From Luteitalea sp. (GTDB lineage: Bacteria > Acidobacteriota > Vicinamibacteria > Vicinamibacterales > Vicinamibacteraceae), in the NCBI GenBank assembly GCA_009377605.1, contig WHTT01000007.1, positions 56,815 to 116,174 on the forward strand: a stretch of 59,360 nt of DNA. Reading direction: 5' to 3'. A program made the translations under genes and the position numbers. Below are positions 31,874 through 42,856 of the stretch, piece by piece. Position 1 is the stretch's first letter. Each line of letters begins with the position of its first letter. The notes below the pieces were generated by a model, which saw nothing but the letters and a program-made list of their open reading frames with translations, searched no databases and was not told the DNA's origin.

Positions 31874-34642
31874 ATGTTCTCCGAAAAAGTGAGATCGGAA
31901 ACCACGCCGGCAGCGGCGACCGCGTCGAGCATCACGTTTGTTCTGTGTGCATGTCTCGGCCTTGCGGCCCTGCTTAGTTCTAGCGCGGCCGCTCACGCGC
32001 GCACCATACAACCTGCCCCCGCACAGCCCACACCTGCGTCTACGTCGCCCACCAGCGCCGCACCTGGAGACGAGCCTCGACAACAGGCAGCACCCGAGAG
32101 CAAAGAGCCTGCACAGTCCGCGCCTTCCAAGCGCACCCCTGTCGAGGTACATCCAGCCGAGCGCGCGCTACTCGAAGGGCGGTTGGACGAGGCGCTGTCG
32201 CTGGTGGCCGACCGGGGGCCCGACGATGCCCTCGGTCTCGTCGTCCGCGGGCGCGTCGCCAAAGCCCGAGGCCGCTTGGATGAAGCGGAGCAGTTGTTCA
32301 CCAGGGGTGCGAAACGTACGCCGGAGGGGGACGCCGCGCTTGAGCTCGGCCTGCTCCTCCTCGCACGTGGCCGGCGCGCCGATGCGGAGGTGGTGCTCGA
32401 TCGCTTGGTTGTCGCCGTCCTCGAGGGTGGCCGCGACGGTCTTGCGCTCGCGCGCGCCGGACGCGCCCGAATGGCGCTGGGTGAGCCACGGCAGGCCAAC
32501 GCGTTGTTTCGGGCGGCGGCGCAAGTAGTCCCTGATCATCCTGCGGTTCATACAGACTGGGGCGAGCTCTTTCTCGAGACGCATAACACGGCCGAGGCCG
32601 TCGGCTCGTTCCAGACTGCGCTGAAGCTCGATCCGCGCTGGAGCCCAGCCATCCTCGGCCTGGCTCGTGCGCACGCCGACGAGAATCCGTCTGCCGCACG
32701 AGAGGCCGCAGCGAAAGCGCTCGCCATCCATCCGTGGCTCGTAGATGCCCATCTGCTGCTCGCGACGCTCGCGATTGACGAGGACGATCTGGAGGGTGGA
32801 CGCGACGCGCTCCGGCGCGCGCGCGTACAGGATTCGACCAACGTCGAAGCGGCGGCGCTCGCAGCGGCCATTCAGTTCATCGAGGATCGAACGAAGGAGG
32901 GGGAGGCCGACCTTGCGCGCGCCCTGGCCGTCAACCCGCAGAACGGCGACGTTCCCCGCATGGTCGGCGAGCGCCTCGCGCGCCAGTACCGGTTCGATGA
33001 GGCGGTTGCGTTTCTACGGCGCGCCGTCGAGCTCGATCCCGAGAACGCACGGGCGCACGGGGCGCTCGGGCTCCACCTGATGCGGACGGGCGACGAAGAC
33101 GCGGCGCGCGCTGTGCTCGAGCGCGCCTTCGAGCTCGATCCCTACGACGTCGTCACGTACAACCTGCTGGGACTGTTGGACACGTTGGCCGGCTTCCAGA
33201 CGGTCCGCGAAGGCGAGCTCCTCGTGCGCATGGACCCCCGTGACCTGTCGGTCCTCCGTGGGTATCTGGTGCCGCTCGCGGAGGAGGCGCTGTCGACGCT
33301 CTCGGCACGGTACGGGTTTACGCCGCAAGGCCCAATTTTGATTGAGGTCTTCCCCAGACACGACGACTTTGCTGTTCGGACGCTGGGCTTGCCCGGGCTC
33401 ATCGGTGGCCTGGGGGCCTGCTTCGGGCGGGTCGTGACCATGGACTCGCCTCGGGCGAGGCCGGCCGGGACGTTCAACTGGGCCGCCACGCTGTGGCATG
33501 AGCTCGCCCATGTCATTACGTTACAGCTCTCGCGGCAGCGGATTCCACGCTGGCTGAGTGAGGGCGTGTCCGTCTTCGAAGAGTCACGCGCGCGGCCCGC
33601 TTCTGGCGGGCCGCTTCGGCGAGGCTCGCCGGAGCGCGAAGCGCAGCAGGGGCAGACTGCTTGGGGTGGCGAGGCCCAGCTCGAGTTCGCGGAGGCGCTC
33701 TCGAAAGGAGAGCTCCAGCCGATCAAGGAGTTGCGCGCCGGGTTCTCGAACCCGAAGACCATTACGCGCACCTATTTCCAGGCATCGCTGGTGGTGGCCC
33801 GGATCGTCGAGAAGTATGGCGACAAAGGGCTTCAGGCGTTCATCCGCGCGTTTGGCGACGGGCTCGACGAGGAGACGGCCTCGCAGCGAGCCTTCGGGGT
33901 CGGCCTGGACGAGCTGCAGCGCGATTTTGACGCGTATGTACAGCGCCGATACGCCGCGGTGCTGCCCGCCCTGCGGTCGCCGGAGGCGAAGCTCCCCATG
34001 AACGGGAGTCCGCAAGGGCTTGCGGCCTTCGCAAATCGGTACGCCGGTCACTATTTTGTCCAGATGGCGATTGCCAGACGTCTGATCAAGAACGACCGTC
34101 CGAATGAGGCGGGGCCGTTGCTCGAGCGCGCCGCCCGCCTGGTTCCGTTTGCAGGCGGCGAGGACGGCCCTCAGGCGCTCTTGGCGAATCTCGCGGCGAA
34201 GGCAGGGCGAAAAGACGCGGCGCTGAAGCATCTCGACGAGCACCTGGTGCGGGACCACACGAGCATCGAGCCGGTACGGCAGTTGCTTCAGATCGCGCAA
34301 GAGCAGGGCGATGAGGCACGGCTCGATCGGGCGGCCAGCCGGCTCATCGAGATCGCTCCGTTCGATCCAGAGCTGCACTCGACCCTCGGTCGTCTCGCCC
34401 TCGGCCGAGGTGACTTCCAGACGGCGGTGCGCGAGCTGCAGACGGCAATTGACGCCGGTCCGTCGGACGTTGCCGCGGCGCATACGGAGCTGGCGGAGGC
34501 GTACTGGCAGGCGGGCCGCCCCGCCGAGACGAAGAAGCACGTCATTGCGGCGCTCGAGGTGGCGCCGCGATTCGAGCGGGCGCAGGAGCTGTTGCTCGCC
34601 GTGGTCGATGGTGAGGCGCCCAAGAAAGAGGTTAGGGAGTAG
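31874..34642 (+). CDS. TPR protein with embedded gluzincin metallopeptidase (peptidase MA-like)
   Basis: A 922-residue protein. A signal-peptide-like N-terminus (hydrophobic about 20-42) is followed by a Pro/Ala/Ser linker and about nine tetratricopeptide repeats to residue 430. The protease domain has His542-Glu543-x-x-His546 (WHELAHVITL) and the third ligand Glu563 (WLSEGVSVFEE), the gluzincin arrangement of peptidase MA. More TPRs run from about 735 to 915. An insert SGGPLRRGSPEREAQQGQ after residue 575 looks repeat-derived. First gene of an eight-gene operon; the TPRs probably hold partners in the periplasm while the zinc site cleaves or clamps a substrate. Its target is unknown. Confidence 0.85.
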   Translation: MFSEKVRSETTPAAATASSITFVLCACLGLAALLSSSAAAHARTIQPAPAQPTPASTSPTSAAPGDEPRQQAAPESKEPAQSAPSKRTPVEVHPAERALLEGRLDEALSLVADRGPDDALGLVVRGRVAKARGRLDEAEQLFTRGAKRTPEGDAALELGLLLLARGRRADAEVVLDRLVVAVLEGGRDGLALARAGRARMALGEPRQANALFRAAAQVVPDHPAVHTDWGELFLETHNTAEAVGSFQTALKLDPRWSPAILGLARAHADENPSAAREAAAKALAIHPWLVDAHLLLATLAIDEDDLEGGRDALRRARVQDSTNVEAAALAAAIQFIEDRTKEGEADLARALAVNPQNGDVPRMVGERLARQYRFDEAVAFLRRAVELDPENARAHGALGLHLMRTGDEDAARAVLERAFELDPYDVVTYNLLGLLDTLAGFQTVREGELLVRMDPRDLSVLRGYLVPLAEEALSTLSARYGFTPQGPILIEVFPRHDDFAVRTLGLPGLIGGLGACFGRVVTMDSPRARPAGTFNWAATLWHELAHVITLQLSRQRIPRWLSEGVSVFEESRARPASGGPLRRGSPEREAQQGQTAWGGEAQLEFAEALSKGELQPIKELRAGFSNPKTITRTYFQASLVVARIVEKYGDKGLQAFIRAFGDGLDEETASQRAFGVGLDELQRDFDAYVQRRYAAVLPALRSPEAKLPMNGSPQGLAAFANRYAGHYFVQMAIARRLIKNDRPNEAGPLLERAARLVPFAGGEDGPQALLANLAAKAGRKDAALKHLDEHLVRDHTSIEPVRQLLQIAQEQGDEARLDRAASRLIEIAPFDPELHSTLGRLALGRGDFQTAVRELQTAIDAGPSDVAAAHTELAEAYWQAGRPAETKKHVIAALEVAPRFERAQELLLAVVDGEAPKKEVRE

Positions 34643-34698
34643 CCGTAGGTAGCGGGCGTACGAGCCCTAAGAGCTCCCGACCTCTCCGAGGTTCTTCT

Positions 34699-35532
34699 AT
34701 GTGGCATCGGGTCGAGAGGTCTGGGCCCTGGTTGCTGACACTTGCAGCGGCGCTATGGCTGTTCGCAACGGGCGGCTCGGTGCGGCTGGCGGATGCGCAA
34801 GAGCCCAGCTCCCTCACGACCGACCTGGAAGTGCCGGACGCGCGTTTTGCTGGGTTGCGGTGGCGCTTCACGCGCCTTCGTTACAACTCGCACCACATGG
34901 ACACTGCGATGTACCGCGCTCGCTACTGGAGCGATCCCTGGTCCGTCGATGGTCCCGCCTCCGAACAGAACCTCTCGCGGCGCATTCGTACGGTGACGGC
35001 AATCCAGGTGGATGAGCCCACGGTTCTCACGTTGGAGGACCCGGAGCTTTGGAACAATCCCTGGGTCTACATCGTCGAGCCCGGGACGCTCAGGCTGCAG
35101 GAGAGCGAGGTGCCGATCCTCCGTGAGTTCCTCCTGCGCGGCGGCACGGCCGTGCTCGACGACTTCCACGGGCCCATGGAGTGGGAGAACGTCGAGAGAG
35201 AGCTGAAGCGCGTGTTTCCGGACCGGCCCATCGTGGAGCTGCCGCCGGAGCATCCCGTGTTTCATTGCTTTTACGACTTGGACGAGTATCCCCAGGTGCC
35301 CGGCATCGGCTCCTTCATGCGAGGGCGGATGTGGGAGAAGGGCGGCATCGAGCCGAAGCTCCGCGCCGTCGTCGACGACTACGAGCGTGCGATGGTGCTG
35401 ATCAACTGGAATACGGACATGGGCGATGGGTGGGAGTGGTCGAATGCCGAGGAGTGGCCCGGCTACCTCGTCCACACCGCGAACGCCTACAGGATGATGA
35501 TTAACGAAGTGATCTACTCGCTGACGCATTGA
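34699..35532 (+). CDS. DUF4159 secreted protein
   Basis: A 277-residue protein. Residues 1-34 are a signal peptide (hydrophobic LLTLAAALWLFATGG, then ADAQ). The rest matches DUF4159: RFTRLRYNSH, LTLEDPELWNNPWVYIVEPG, LLRGGTAVLDDFHGPMEW, VELPPEHPVFHCFYDL. The fold is thought to resemble class I glutamine-amidotransferase-like domains, but I see no catalytic triad. DUF4159 genes regularly travel with MoxR, DUF58 and BatA genes, as here. Function unknown; probably a periplasmic partner of the membrane complex. Confidence 0.88.
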   Translation: MWHRVERSGPWLLTLAAALWLFATGGSVRLADAQEPSSLTTDLEVPDARFAGLRWRFTRLRYNSHHMDTAMYRARYWSDPWSVDGPASEQNLSRRIRTVTAIQVDEPTVLTLEDPELWNNPWVYIVEPGTLRLQESEVPILREFLLRGGTAVLDDFHGPMEWENVERELKRVFPDRPIVELPPEHPVFHCFYDLDEYPQVPGIGSFMRGRMWEKGGIEPKLRAVVDDYERAMVLINWNTDMGDGWEWSNAEEWPGYLVHTANAYRMMINEVIYSLTH

Positions 35533-35560
35533 TTGACGGAAGCCGGAAGCCCGAGAACGT

Positions 35561-35584
35561 GTAGGCCCGACCTTCAGGTCGGGC
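35561..35584. repeat. GTAGGCCCGACCTTCAGGTCGGGC hairpin (single copy)
   Basis: A 7-bp stem cccgacc/ggtcggg with a short loop, preceded by gtagg. It has the same plan as the other palindromes here (GTAG end, then self-complementary core) but a different core sequence. It lies between DUF4159 and moxR. Confidence 0.6.
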
Positions 35585-35611
35585 GGACGAATCTGGAGAT
35601 GGAGCAGCTGG

Positions 35612-36633
<1,022 letters not shown>

Positions 36634-36637
<4 letters not shown>

Positions 36638-37554
36638 GCGACCATGCCGCGCCCTCGTCACGGTTTCTCCTGCCAGCCGTGGTGGCCGGCCTTGGCACGC
36701 TGGATCTCAAAGCACGAACAGTCGTCGAAGGTCTGATGCAGGGACTGCACCGGAGTCCCTTCCGCGGGTACAGCGTCGAGTTCGCAGAGTACCGCCAGTA
36801 CCTGCCGGGCGACGACCTCGCGACCGTGGATTGGAAGGTGTACGCACGTACGGACCGTCACGTTGTACGAAAGTACGAGGACGAGCGGAATCTCGACTGC
36901 CACCTGCTCGTGGACGTCAGCGCGTCGATGGGCTACGGTGGTCGTGCTGGCATGACGAAGCTGCAGTATGCCTCCTGCTTGGCGGCGTCGGTAGCGTATC
37001 TGTTGCAGCGACAGCACGATGCCGTCGGCCTGGTGACCTTCGATCATCGGATAGTCACACGCATCGCTCCCAGCGCGAGACGTGGCCACGTCCATACGCT
37101 CCTCGTCGCGCTCGAACGTGCGCAGGTGGGGACGCAATCGAATCTCGCGGGCCCGCTCGAGGCGCTCGCAGCGTCGATCGCTCGCCGCGGCCTCATCATG
37201 ATCTTCAGCGATCTCTTGCACGAGCCGACTCCAGTCCTCCGATCGCTGAGGTATGTCCGCTCGCGCGGGATGGAGGTCGTCGTCTTCCAGGTGCTCGATC
37301 CAGACGAGCTGACGTTTCCCTTCGAAGGGGCGGCGCGCTTTCACGATGTCGAGTCGGCTGACGAGGTCCTTGCTGATCCGGGGCGGGCGCGGGAGGGATA
37401 TTTGCGGCAGATGGACGAGCTGACCCGCACCTATCAACGAGAGTTGCGCGGGGCGGACATCGACTACCAGCTCGTCGACACATCGCGACCCCTGGACGTG
37501 ACGCTCTTGAGGTATCTGGCGAGCCGCGGAGGTGGTGACAAGGTGACAAGGTGA
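36634..37554 (+). CDS. DUF58 protein (VWA-like)
   Basis: A 306-residue cytosolic protein. The DUF58 signature YRQYLPGDDLATVDWKVYARTD (about 53-74) is present, followed by the VWA-type metal site motif DVSASMG at 94-100. It probably binds the MoxR ATPase and its membrane partners. The C-terminal residues GGDKVTR and the TGA stop are repeat-encoded; the normal family C-terminus ends near LLRYLASR. Note that ICMT 2 ends in the very similar GDKVAG for the same reason. Confidence 0.92.
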
Positions 37555-37770
37555 CAGGGTGAAAGGGGTGACAGGGTGAGAGGGTGACAGGGTGATGGTG
37601 GTGACTAGGTCGTCGGGGTGAAAGGCCGGGCTGCTGTGGGGCGACGGCACCGCCTCTATTGAGGCTGGTGCTATCCACCGAAGCGCCAAGGGTGCAAGAC
37701 GCAGGCTACGGATGGTGAAATCACCCCTTCACCCTGTCACCCCGTCACCTTGTCACCTTGTCACCCGTGA
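37532..37770. repeat. Paired inverted arrays of GGGTGACA octamers
   Basis: Left arm 37532-37605 (units GGTGACAA, GGTGACAG, some with GAGA/AAAG variants), right arm 37714-37770 (TCACCCCT, CACCCTGT, CACCTTGT). A 105-nt unique spacer separates them. The left arm contains the stop codon of the DUF58 gene; the right arm ends 25 nt before the BatA start. No gene fits in the spacer. Confidence 0.88.
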
Positions 37771-37794
37771 CGTACTGCCCGAGTCTTAAAAGCC

Positions 37795-39672
37795 ATGCTG
37801 TCGTTCCTGTCCCCGTGGTTCTGGCTTGGCGCGCTCGCCGTCGCGGTGCCGTTCGTGCTGCACCTGCTCCGGCGAGAGGAAGCGCGGCGCCTGCGGTTCA
37901 CCGCCGTGCGGTTCATCGAGCGGACGCCCGTGCTGTTCCGCGCACGCCGACGTCCATCGGACTGGCTGTTGCTCGCGCTTCGAATGGCTGCCGTGCTGTT
38001 GCTGGCAGTGGCGTTCGCACGACCGTATCTCCAGGGACAATTCGCGGCGACTCCGGCGACCATCGTGGCTGTGGACGTTTCATACAGTATGGACGCACCG
38101 GGTCGCTTCGAGGCGGCGCGCAAGCGGGCGGCCGAGGCCATTCGTGACGTGGCGGGAGGGAGCGCGGTTGGCCTGGTTGCATTCGATGACCGCGCGCGGA
38201 CCGTTGTGGAGCCGATCGACGACCGCAGTGTCGCAGTCGCCGGTCTCGACCGGCTGCGCGCGGGCGCTCGCGGCACCAACTATCGCGGCCTCTTGGATCA
38301 CGTGGATTCGCTCCTGGCTGGCCGGCCCGGACGACTCGTCGTGGTGACGGACTTGCAGCGGGAAGGGTGGGCAGCCGGCCACGCGACCACGAGAAGCGAG
38401 CTACCGGTGGCGGTCGAGGATGTCGGGGGGCCCGTCGAGAACGTCGCCATTACCGCGGCCGAGCGCACGGCCACCGGCGTACGAGCGATCGTCCAAAACT
38501 TTGGGACACGTCCGCGTGAGACGGTTGTGCAACTGACGGTGGAGGATGGGGAGGTGCTCGGTGACCGAGCCGTCACCGTTCCGCCGGGGCGCGCTCTCCC
38601 TGCTGAGATTCGGGCGTCGGTGCCGGCACGGGGTGTCGCCCGCGTGGCGCTCGAAGATCTCGAAGGGCTGCCTGCGGACGATGAGCGAGTGTTTCTCCTC
38701 GACGGCCCGGCCCCAGCGCGTCTCCTGGCGATCGTCGGCGGGACGGGCACCTCGTCGCGCGTGTTCTATCTCCAGCGTGCGCTCGAAGCGGCATCGGCGG
38801 GCGGCGAATCGGGGCTCGAGGTGTTGGGTGCGACTGCAGCGCGGGAGCTCAGCGCAGAAAAGCTTCAGGACGCCGACGTGGTGTTGCTGCTCGGGACAGC
38901 CGGTGTCGATCGTGGCTTGGGCGGGCGCTTGCGCGACTACGCGAGCCGTGGTGGCCGCGTGCTGATGGCCATTGGCCCCGACGCCGATGCGGGCGTCGTG
39001 TCGAGCTTGCTCGCCGCCGCAGGCGCCGCTGTCACCCCGGGCGATCCCGATCGCTTTCCTGTGACACTGGCACCGCTCGATGCACGCCATCCTGTCTTCG
39101 AAGCGTTTGGTGAGTCGGCGGGGGGGCTCATGCGCGTCCGGTTCGACCGGGCGGCGCACGTCGAGGCCAATGGGTCGGCGCGCGTGTTGGCCCAGTTCAC
39201 CAACGGATGGCCCGCCTTGGTCGAGCTGCCACTGGGCGACGGGCGGGTGCTGCTCTTTGCCTCGGACTTGAACTTGGCGTGGAACGACTTCCCGGTACAC
39301 GCCGCGTTCGTCCCGTTCGTGCACGAGATCACGCAGTATCTCGCACGCGAACGACGAGACGAGTCCGACTGGCTGCTGCGAGATGTGCCACCCGAGCAGG
39401 CGGATCGGCCGGGGGCGTTCGCCATCGGGCCGCGCGGCCGCCGCGTGGCCTTGAACGTCGACGTGAGTGAGTCACTGCTGGATCGTGAGTCGATCGAGGG
39501 CTTTCAGTCTCATGTGCGGCAGGCGCCCGGAGCCCGGGAAGCGGCGGTCGGTCGGGCCGAGCGCGGCACCGAGTCGAGCCAAGCGCTCTGGCGCTATGTG
39601 CTCATACTGCTGGCCGGGTTGTTGGTGGTCGAGAGCCTGGTCGCACGCCGGCGCGTGACGTATCAAGGGTAG
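37795..39672 (+). CDS. BatA-type membrane protein with VWA domain
   Basis: A 625-residue protein. The N-terminal helix pair with LSPWFWLGALAVAVPFVLHLLRREEARR and LRFTAVRFIER is the aerotolerance BatA N-terminal domain; a second helix lies at about 57-76. The VWA metal site DVSYSMD is at 94-100. Then come a CARDB-like beta region (about 195-290) and a class I GATase-like region (about 300-520). A last helix lies at about 598-618. It is anchored in the inner membrane with the bulk in the periplasm. Part of the MoxR operon. Confidence 0.88.
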   Translation: MLSFLSPWFWLGALAVAVPFVLHLLRREEARRLRFTAVRFIERTPVLFRARRRPSDWLLLALRMAAVLLLAVAFARPYLQGQFAATPATIVAVDVSYSMDAPGRFEAARKRAAEAIRDVAGGSAVGLVAFDDRARTVVEPIDDRSVAVAGLDRLRAGARGTNYRGLLDHVDSLLAGRPGRLVVVTDLQREGWAAGHATTRSELPVAVEDVGGPVENVAITAAERTATGVRAIVQNFGTRPRETVVQLTVEDGEVLGDRAVTVPPGRALPAEIRASVPARGVARVALEDLEGLPADDERVFLLDGPAPARLLAIVGGTGTSSRVFYLQRALEAASAGGESGLEVLGATAARELSAEKLQDADVVLLLGTAGVDRGLGGRLRDYASRGGRVLMAIGPDADAGVVSSLLAAAGAAVTPGDPDRFPVTLAPLDARHPVFEAFGESAGGLMRVRFDRAAHVEANGSARVLAQFTNGWPALVELPLGDGRVLLFASDLNLAWNDFPVHAAFVPFVHEITQYLARERRDESDWLLRDVPPEQADRPGAFAIGPRGRRVALNVDVSESLLDRESIEGFQSHVRQAPGAREAAVGRAERGTESSQALWRYVLILLAGLLVVESLVARRRVTYQG

Positions 39673-39673
39673 A

Positions 39674-39712
39674 CGGTCCTTGGTCCTTGGTCCTTGGTCC
39701 AAGAACCTAGAG
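39674..39712 (+). repeat. GGTCCTT heptamer array
   Basis: Three to four units of GGTCCTT followed by an inverted ccaagaacc end, directly before the AGAGGGAG ribosome site of the DUF4175 gene. Confidence 0.7.
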
Positions 39713-39718
39713 GGAGCG

Positions 39719-42700
39719 ATGAGCAATCGCGGGCCTACATTTCTGACGGTGCTAGAGGAGGTCCGACGCCGCTGGCGGCGCGTCGCCTGGCTGCGTCTGT
39801 CGACCCAGCTGCTGCTGCTTGCCGCGGGAGCCCTTCTCCTGCTGGCAATCATCGACCGGCTGCTTGCGCCGACCAGCGGTCGTTTGGTCGTGCTGGCCGC
39901 CGTGATTGCCATGAGCGCGGCCGTTGTCGGCGCATACCGCGCCTGGCCGCTTCGGCGCCAGCCAGCCGATCGCGACGTCGCACGCCTCGTCGAGGAGCGC
40001 TGTCCAGGCTGCGAACAACGCCTCGTGAGCGCGATCGATGCCGGAACGAGCCCTCTTCGACCACTGTTGGAGAAAGATGCGACGCGAGTTGCAGCGGCGC
40101 TCGACCTCGAGCAGGTGGTGCCCCGAGCGCGCATGCGGACAGCGGCACGCGGTCTCGCGCTGGCGCTGGTAGCCGTGGCTGCAATTGGGCTCCTGTCGCG
40201 AGATGCCGTGATTCGTGCCGGGCGTGCGGCGTGGTTCGTCGTGCGGCCGCCTGTGATCACGGTGACGGTCACCCCGGGTCATGCGCGTATCCCTCTGAAC
40301 GATCCTCTGACCATTCGAGCCCAGATCAGCGGTGTGCCGCGTGGAGTAGATCTCCCCATGCCAGAGCTCCGCGTGAGCGCCGGCACCGAGCGCCGGGCCG
40401 AGCGCATGAAGCGATCCGACGGAGGCCGCTTCGAGCTCCATCTCCCAAAGGTGACTCGCGGTTTCACCTACCAGGTGGCTGCTGGCTCCATCGCGTCAGG
40501 TGAGTACCGCGTCGAGGCGTTACCGCGCCCGCGCGTAACCCGCGTCGTCGTGGACTACACGTATCCGTCGTTCACCGGCCTCGCGCCCCGGGTCGTTGAC
40601 GACAGTGGCGACGTGTACGCGCCCGCGGGCACCGAGATTCGCCTGCGCGTGCATACGAACAAGTCTCTTGCGGCGGCGACGTTTGTGAGAACTGATGCAA
40701 AGCGGACCACGCCCATGCGCGTGGTGACGGATACCGTTGCCGAGACGGCCTTCACGCTCGATCGGAACGGTGCGTATCGCGTCGCCTTGCGTGACCGTGA
40801 TGGCTTGTCCAGCCCTGGGGACACCGAGTTCTTCCTGCGGGTGGTCGACGACCGTCCGCCCGAGGTCCGCATCGTTCGTCCAGAGGGAGACCGCACGGTG
40901 ACGCGGCTGGAGGAAGTGGCTATCGAAGCGCGCGCGGATGATGACTACGGCATTGACGAGTTCGAGCTCGTGTACGCGGTCCGCGGCGAGAAGGAGCGGC
41001 GCATTGCGCTCGCAGGCGCGAAAGACGACGCCGACTCGGCGGGCGACCGGCGAGGCGCGTCGGTGACCGGCGGCCACACGCTCTTCCTCGAGGAGCTGGA
41101 CGTTCAACCAGGTGACTTCGTCTCCTACTACGCGCGCGCGGTCGATGTTGGCCGTGGGAAGCGGCCGACCGAGGCACGCAGCGATATCTTCTTTCTCGAG
41201 GTCCGGCCGTTTGCCGAGGAGTTCGCGGCTGCGCAGAGTCAGGCCATGGCGATGGCCGGTGGTGGTGGCGGGCTCAAGGATCTCGCGGCGGCGCAGAAGG
41301 ATCTGATCATTGCGACCTGGAAGCTCGAGCGCCGGGCAAACGGCGGCCAGTCGACGCAGGACATCCGCGCCTTGGGACGCGCACAGGCGGAGCTGCGCGA
41401 CCAGGCGGCGCAGCAGGCGGCACGCGCGAGCTTCGGCGGGCTTCGCCGCCAACGGGATGGCGATGATGACGATGACCAGGCGGGCGCGCGGCTGCCCATT
41501 GCACGGGCGGTGGAGGCGATGTCACGCGCTGCCGAGGCGCTGAGCAAACAGCAGACATCCGCAGCGCTCCCGCACGAGATGGAGGCGTACAACCAGTTGC
41601 TGCGAGCGGGCGCCGACGTGCAGCGCCGGCTCGTGGCACGCCAACAGGGGGGCGGTCGCGGCGGTGGCCGCAGCGGGACCGAAGATCTCTCGGCATTGTT
41701 CGACCGTGAGCTGCTGCGCGAGCAGACCACGAACTACGCGCAGCAGAGCACGGCGAGTCAGGCGTCCGAGTCGCGCGAGTCCTCGGCGCTCGAGCGCCTC
41801 CGCGAGCTCGCGCGCCGCCAGGATGATCTGGCTCGAGCCCAGCGAGAGCTCGCACGCAATCGGGCGCGCACCAACGATGAAGAGGTCAAGCGGCACCTCG
41901 AGCGGCTCACGCGCGAGCAAGAAGAGCTCGAGCGCCAGGCCAGGGAGCTTGCGCGTGAGCTGGACGAGCAGCGGACCGGTGGAGAGGGGCAGGAGGCGGG
42001 TCAGAGCGCTGAGGAGCAGGAGTCCCCTTCTGCGTCTGGTGGGAGGGCGGCGGACGACAGCGCGGCGCGGCGAGGTGAGAGGGGCGAGCCGGACGGTGAC
42101 CAACGGCAGGCGGACGCCACACGTGATGCTCGCGCTGGCGCCGGCGGTCTCACCGAGGCCATGCGACGCGCGCTCGAGGACATGCGGCAGGCGACACGTG
42201 GTTTGCGAGACGCCGATGTCGGCGCGGCGGCGAGTCGGAGCGAGCGGTCGCTCGCCCGGCTGCGGGAGGCCGAGCGTGCGCTCGGTGGTTCGTCGCCGCG
42301 CCGAGACGAAGCGTCCGAGAAGCTTTCCGAGCAGCTCGCCAGGGCACAGGACCTGCGGAAGCGGCTCGCGGAGATCGATCAACGTCTGTCGGCGGAATCA
42401 GGCTTGCCTGGCCGTAGCTCGCCGGGCCGTGGCTCGCCGGAGGCGAGCGAAGGCCGGCAGTCCGGTGGCTCCAATGGCGGCGCCCGCGACAAGCTGGCGG
42501 CGCTTCGTGCCGAGCGTGATCGCTTGCTGCGCGAAGCGCAATCACTGGTGGACAATCAGGGCCGAGGCAGTCAGGAGGGGGCGGCTGGCGGCGGGACACC
42601 GGAGCGCCAGGAGTTCAGTCGATCCGCGCCGGGCACTGAGGCCTTCAAGCAGGACTTCTCCGAATGGGACGCCCTCCGCAAGGATGTCATCACCGCGCTC

Positions 42701-42856
42701 GAGGCGCTCGAGCTCTCGCTGTCCGAACAGCTCGCCGAGCGCGATGCTCGAAACCGGCTGAACGCAGGCGGCGATGAGCGCACACCGGAGCGCTATAGCG
42801 AGTCGGTGGCACGCTACTATCGGTCGATCGCACGCAAGCCGGGGCCCGGAGAATGA
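39719..42856 (+). CDS. DUF4175 membrane protein with long coiled coil
   Basis: A 1045-residue protein. Two helices lie near residues 25-75 and another at about 140-160. A beta-rich periplasmic region (about 175-500) follows. Residues about 500-1000 are Glu/Arg/Ala/Gln-rich coiled coil and low-complexity segments (LERLRELARRQDDLARAQREL, then EELERQARELARELDEQ). This is the DUF4175 architecture found in MoxR operons. It may form a long periplasmic or cytosolic scaffold. The start at 39719 follows AGAGGGAGC; an upstream in-frame ATG lies in the repeat. Stop and next start overlap (ATGA). Confidence 0.87.
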   Translation: MSNRGPTFLTVLEEVRRRWRRVAWLRLSTQLLLLAAGALLLLAIIDRLLAPTSGRLVVLAAVIAMSAAVVGAYRAWPLRRQPADRDVARLVEERCPGCEQRLVSAIDAGTSPLRPLLEKDATRVAAALDLEQVVPRARMRTAARGLALALVAVAAIGLLSRDAVIRAGRAAWFVVRPPVITVTVTPGHARIPLNDPLTIRAQISGVPRGVDLPMPELRVSAGTERRAERMKRSDGGRFELHLPKVTRGFTYQVAAGSIASGEYRVEALPRPRVTRVVVDYTYPSFTGLAPRVVDDSGDVYAPAGTEIRLRVHTNKSLAAATFVRTDAKRTTPMRVVTDTVAETAFTLDRNGAYRVALRDRDGLSSPGDTEFFLRVVDDRPPEVRIVRPEGDRTVTRLEEVAIEARADDDYGIDEFELVYAVRGEKERRIALAGAKDDADSAGDRRGASVTGGHTLFLEELDVQPGDFVSYYARAVDVGRGKRPTEARSDIFFLEVRPFAEEFAAAQSQAMAMAGGGGGLKDLAAAQKDLIIATWKLERRANGGQSTQDIRALGRAQAELRDQAAQQAARASFGGLRRQRDGDDDDDQAGARLPIARAVEAMSRAAEALSKQQTSAALPHEMEAYNQLLRAGADVQRRLVARQQGGGRGGGRSGTEDLSALFDRELLREQTTNYAQQSTASQASESRESSALERLRELARRQDDLARAQRELARNRARTNDEEVKRHLERLTREQEELERQARELARELDEQRTGGEGQEAGQSAEEQESPSASGGRAADDSAARRGERGEPDGDQRQADATRDARAGAGGLTEAMRRALEDMRQATRGLRDADVGAAASRSERSLARLREAERALGGSSPRRDEASEKLSEQLARAQDLRKRLAEIDQRLSAESGLPGRSSPGRGSPEASEGRQSGGSNGGARDKLAALRAERDRLLREAQSLVDNQGRGSQEGAAGGGTPERQEFSRSAPGTEAFKQDFSEWDALRKDVITALEALELSLSEQLAERDARNRLNAGGDERTPERYSESVARYYRSIARKPGPGE

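Noticed and set aside
38401-39324. A 307-codon minus-strand frame over the BatA gene
   Set aside because: Antisense to a BatA protein with a VWA metal site; typical high-GC shadow.
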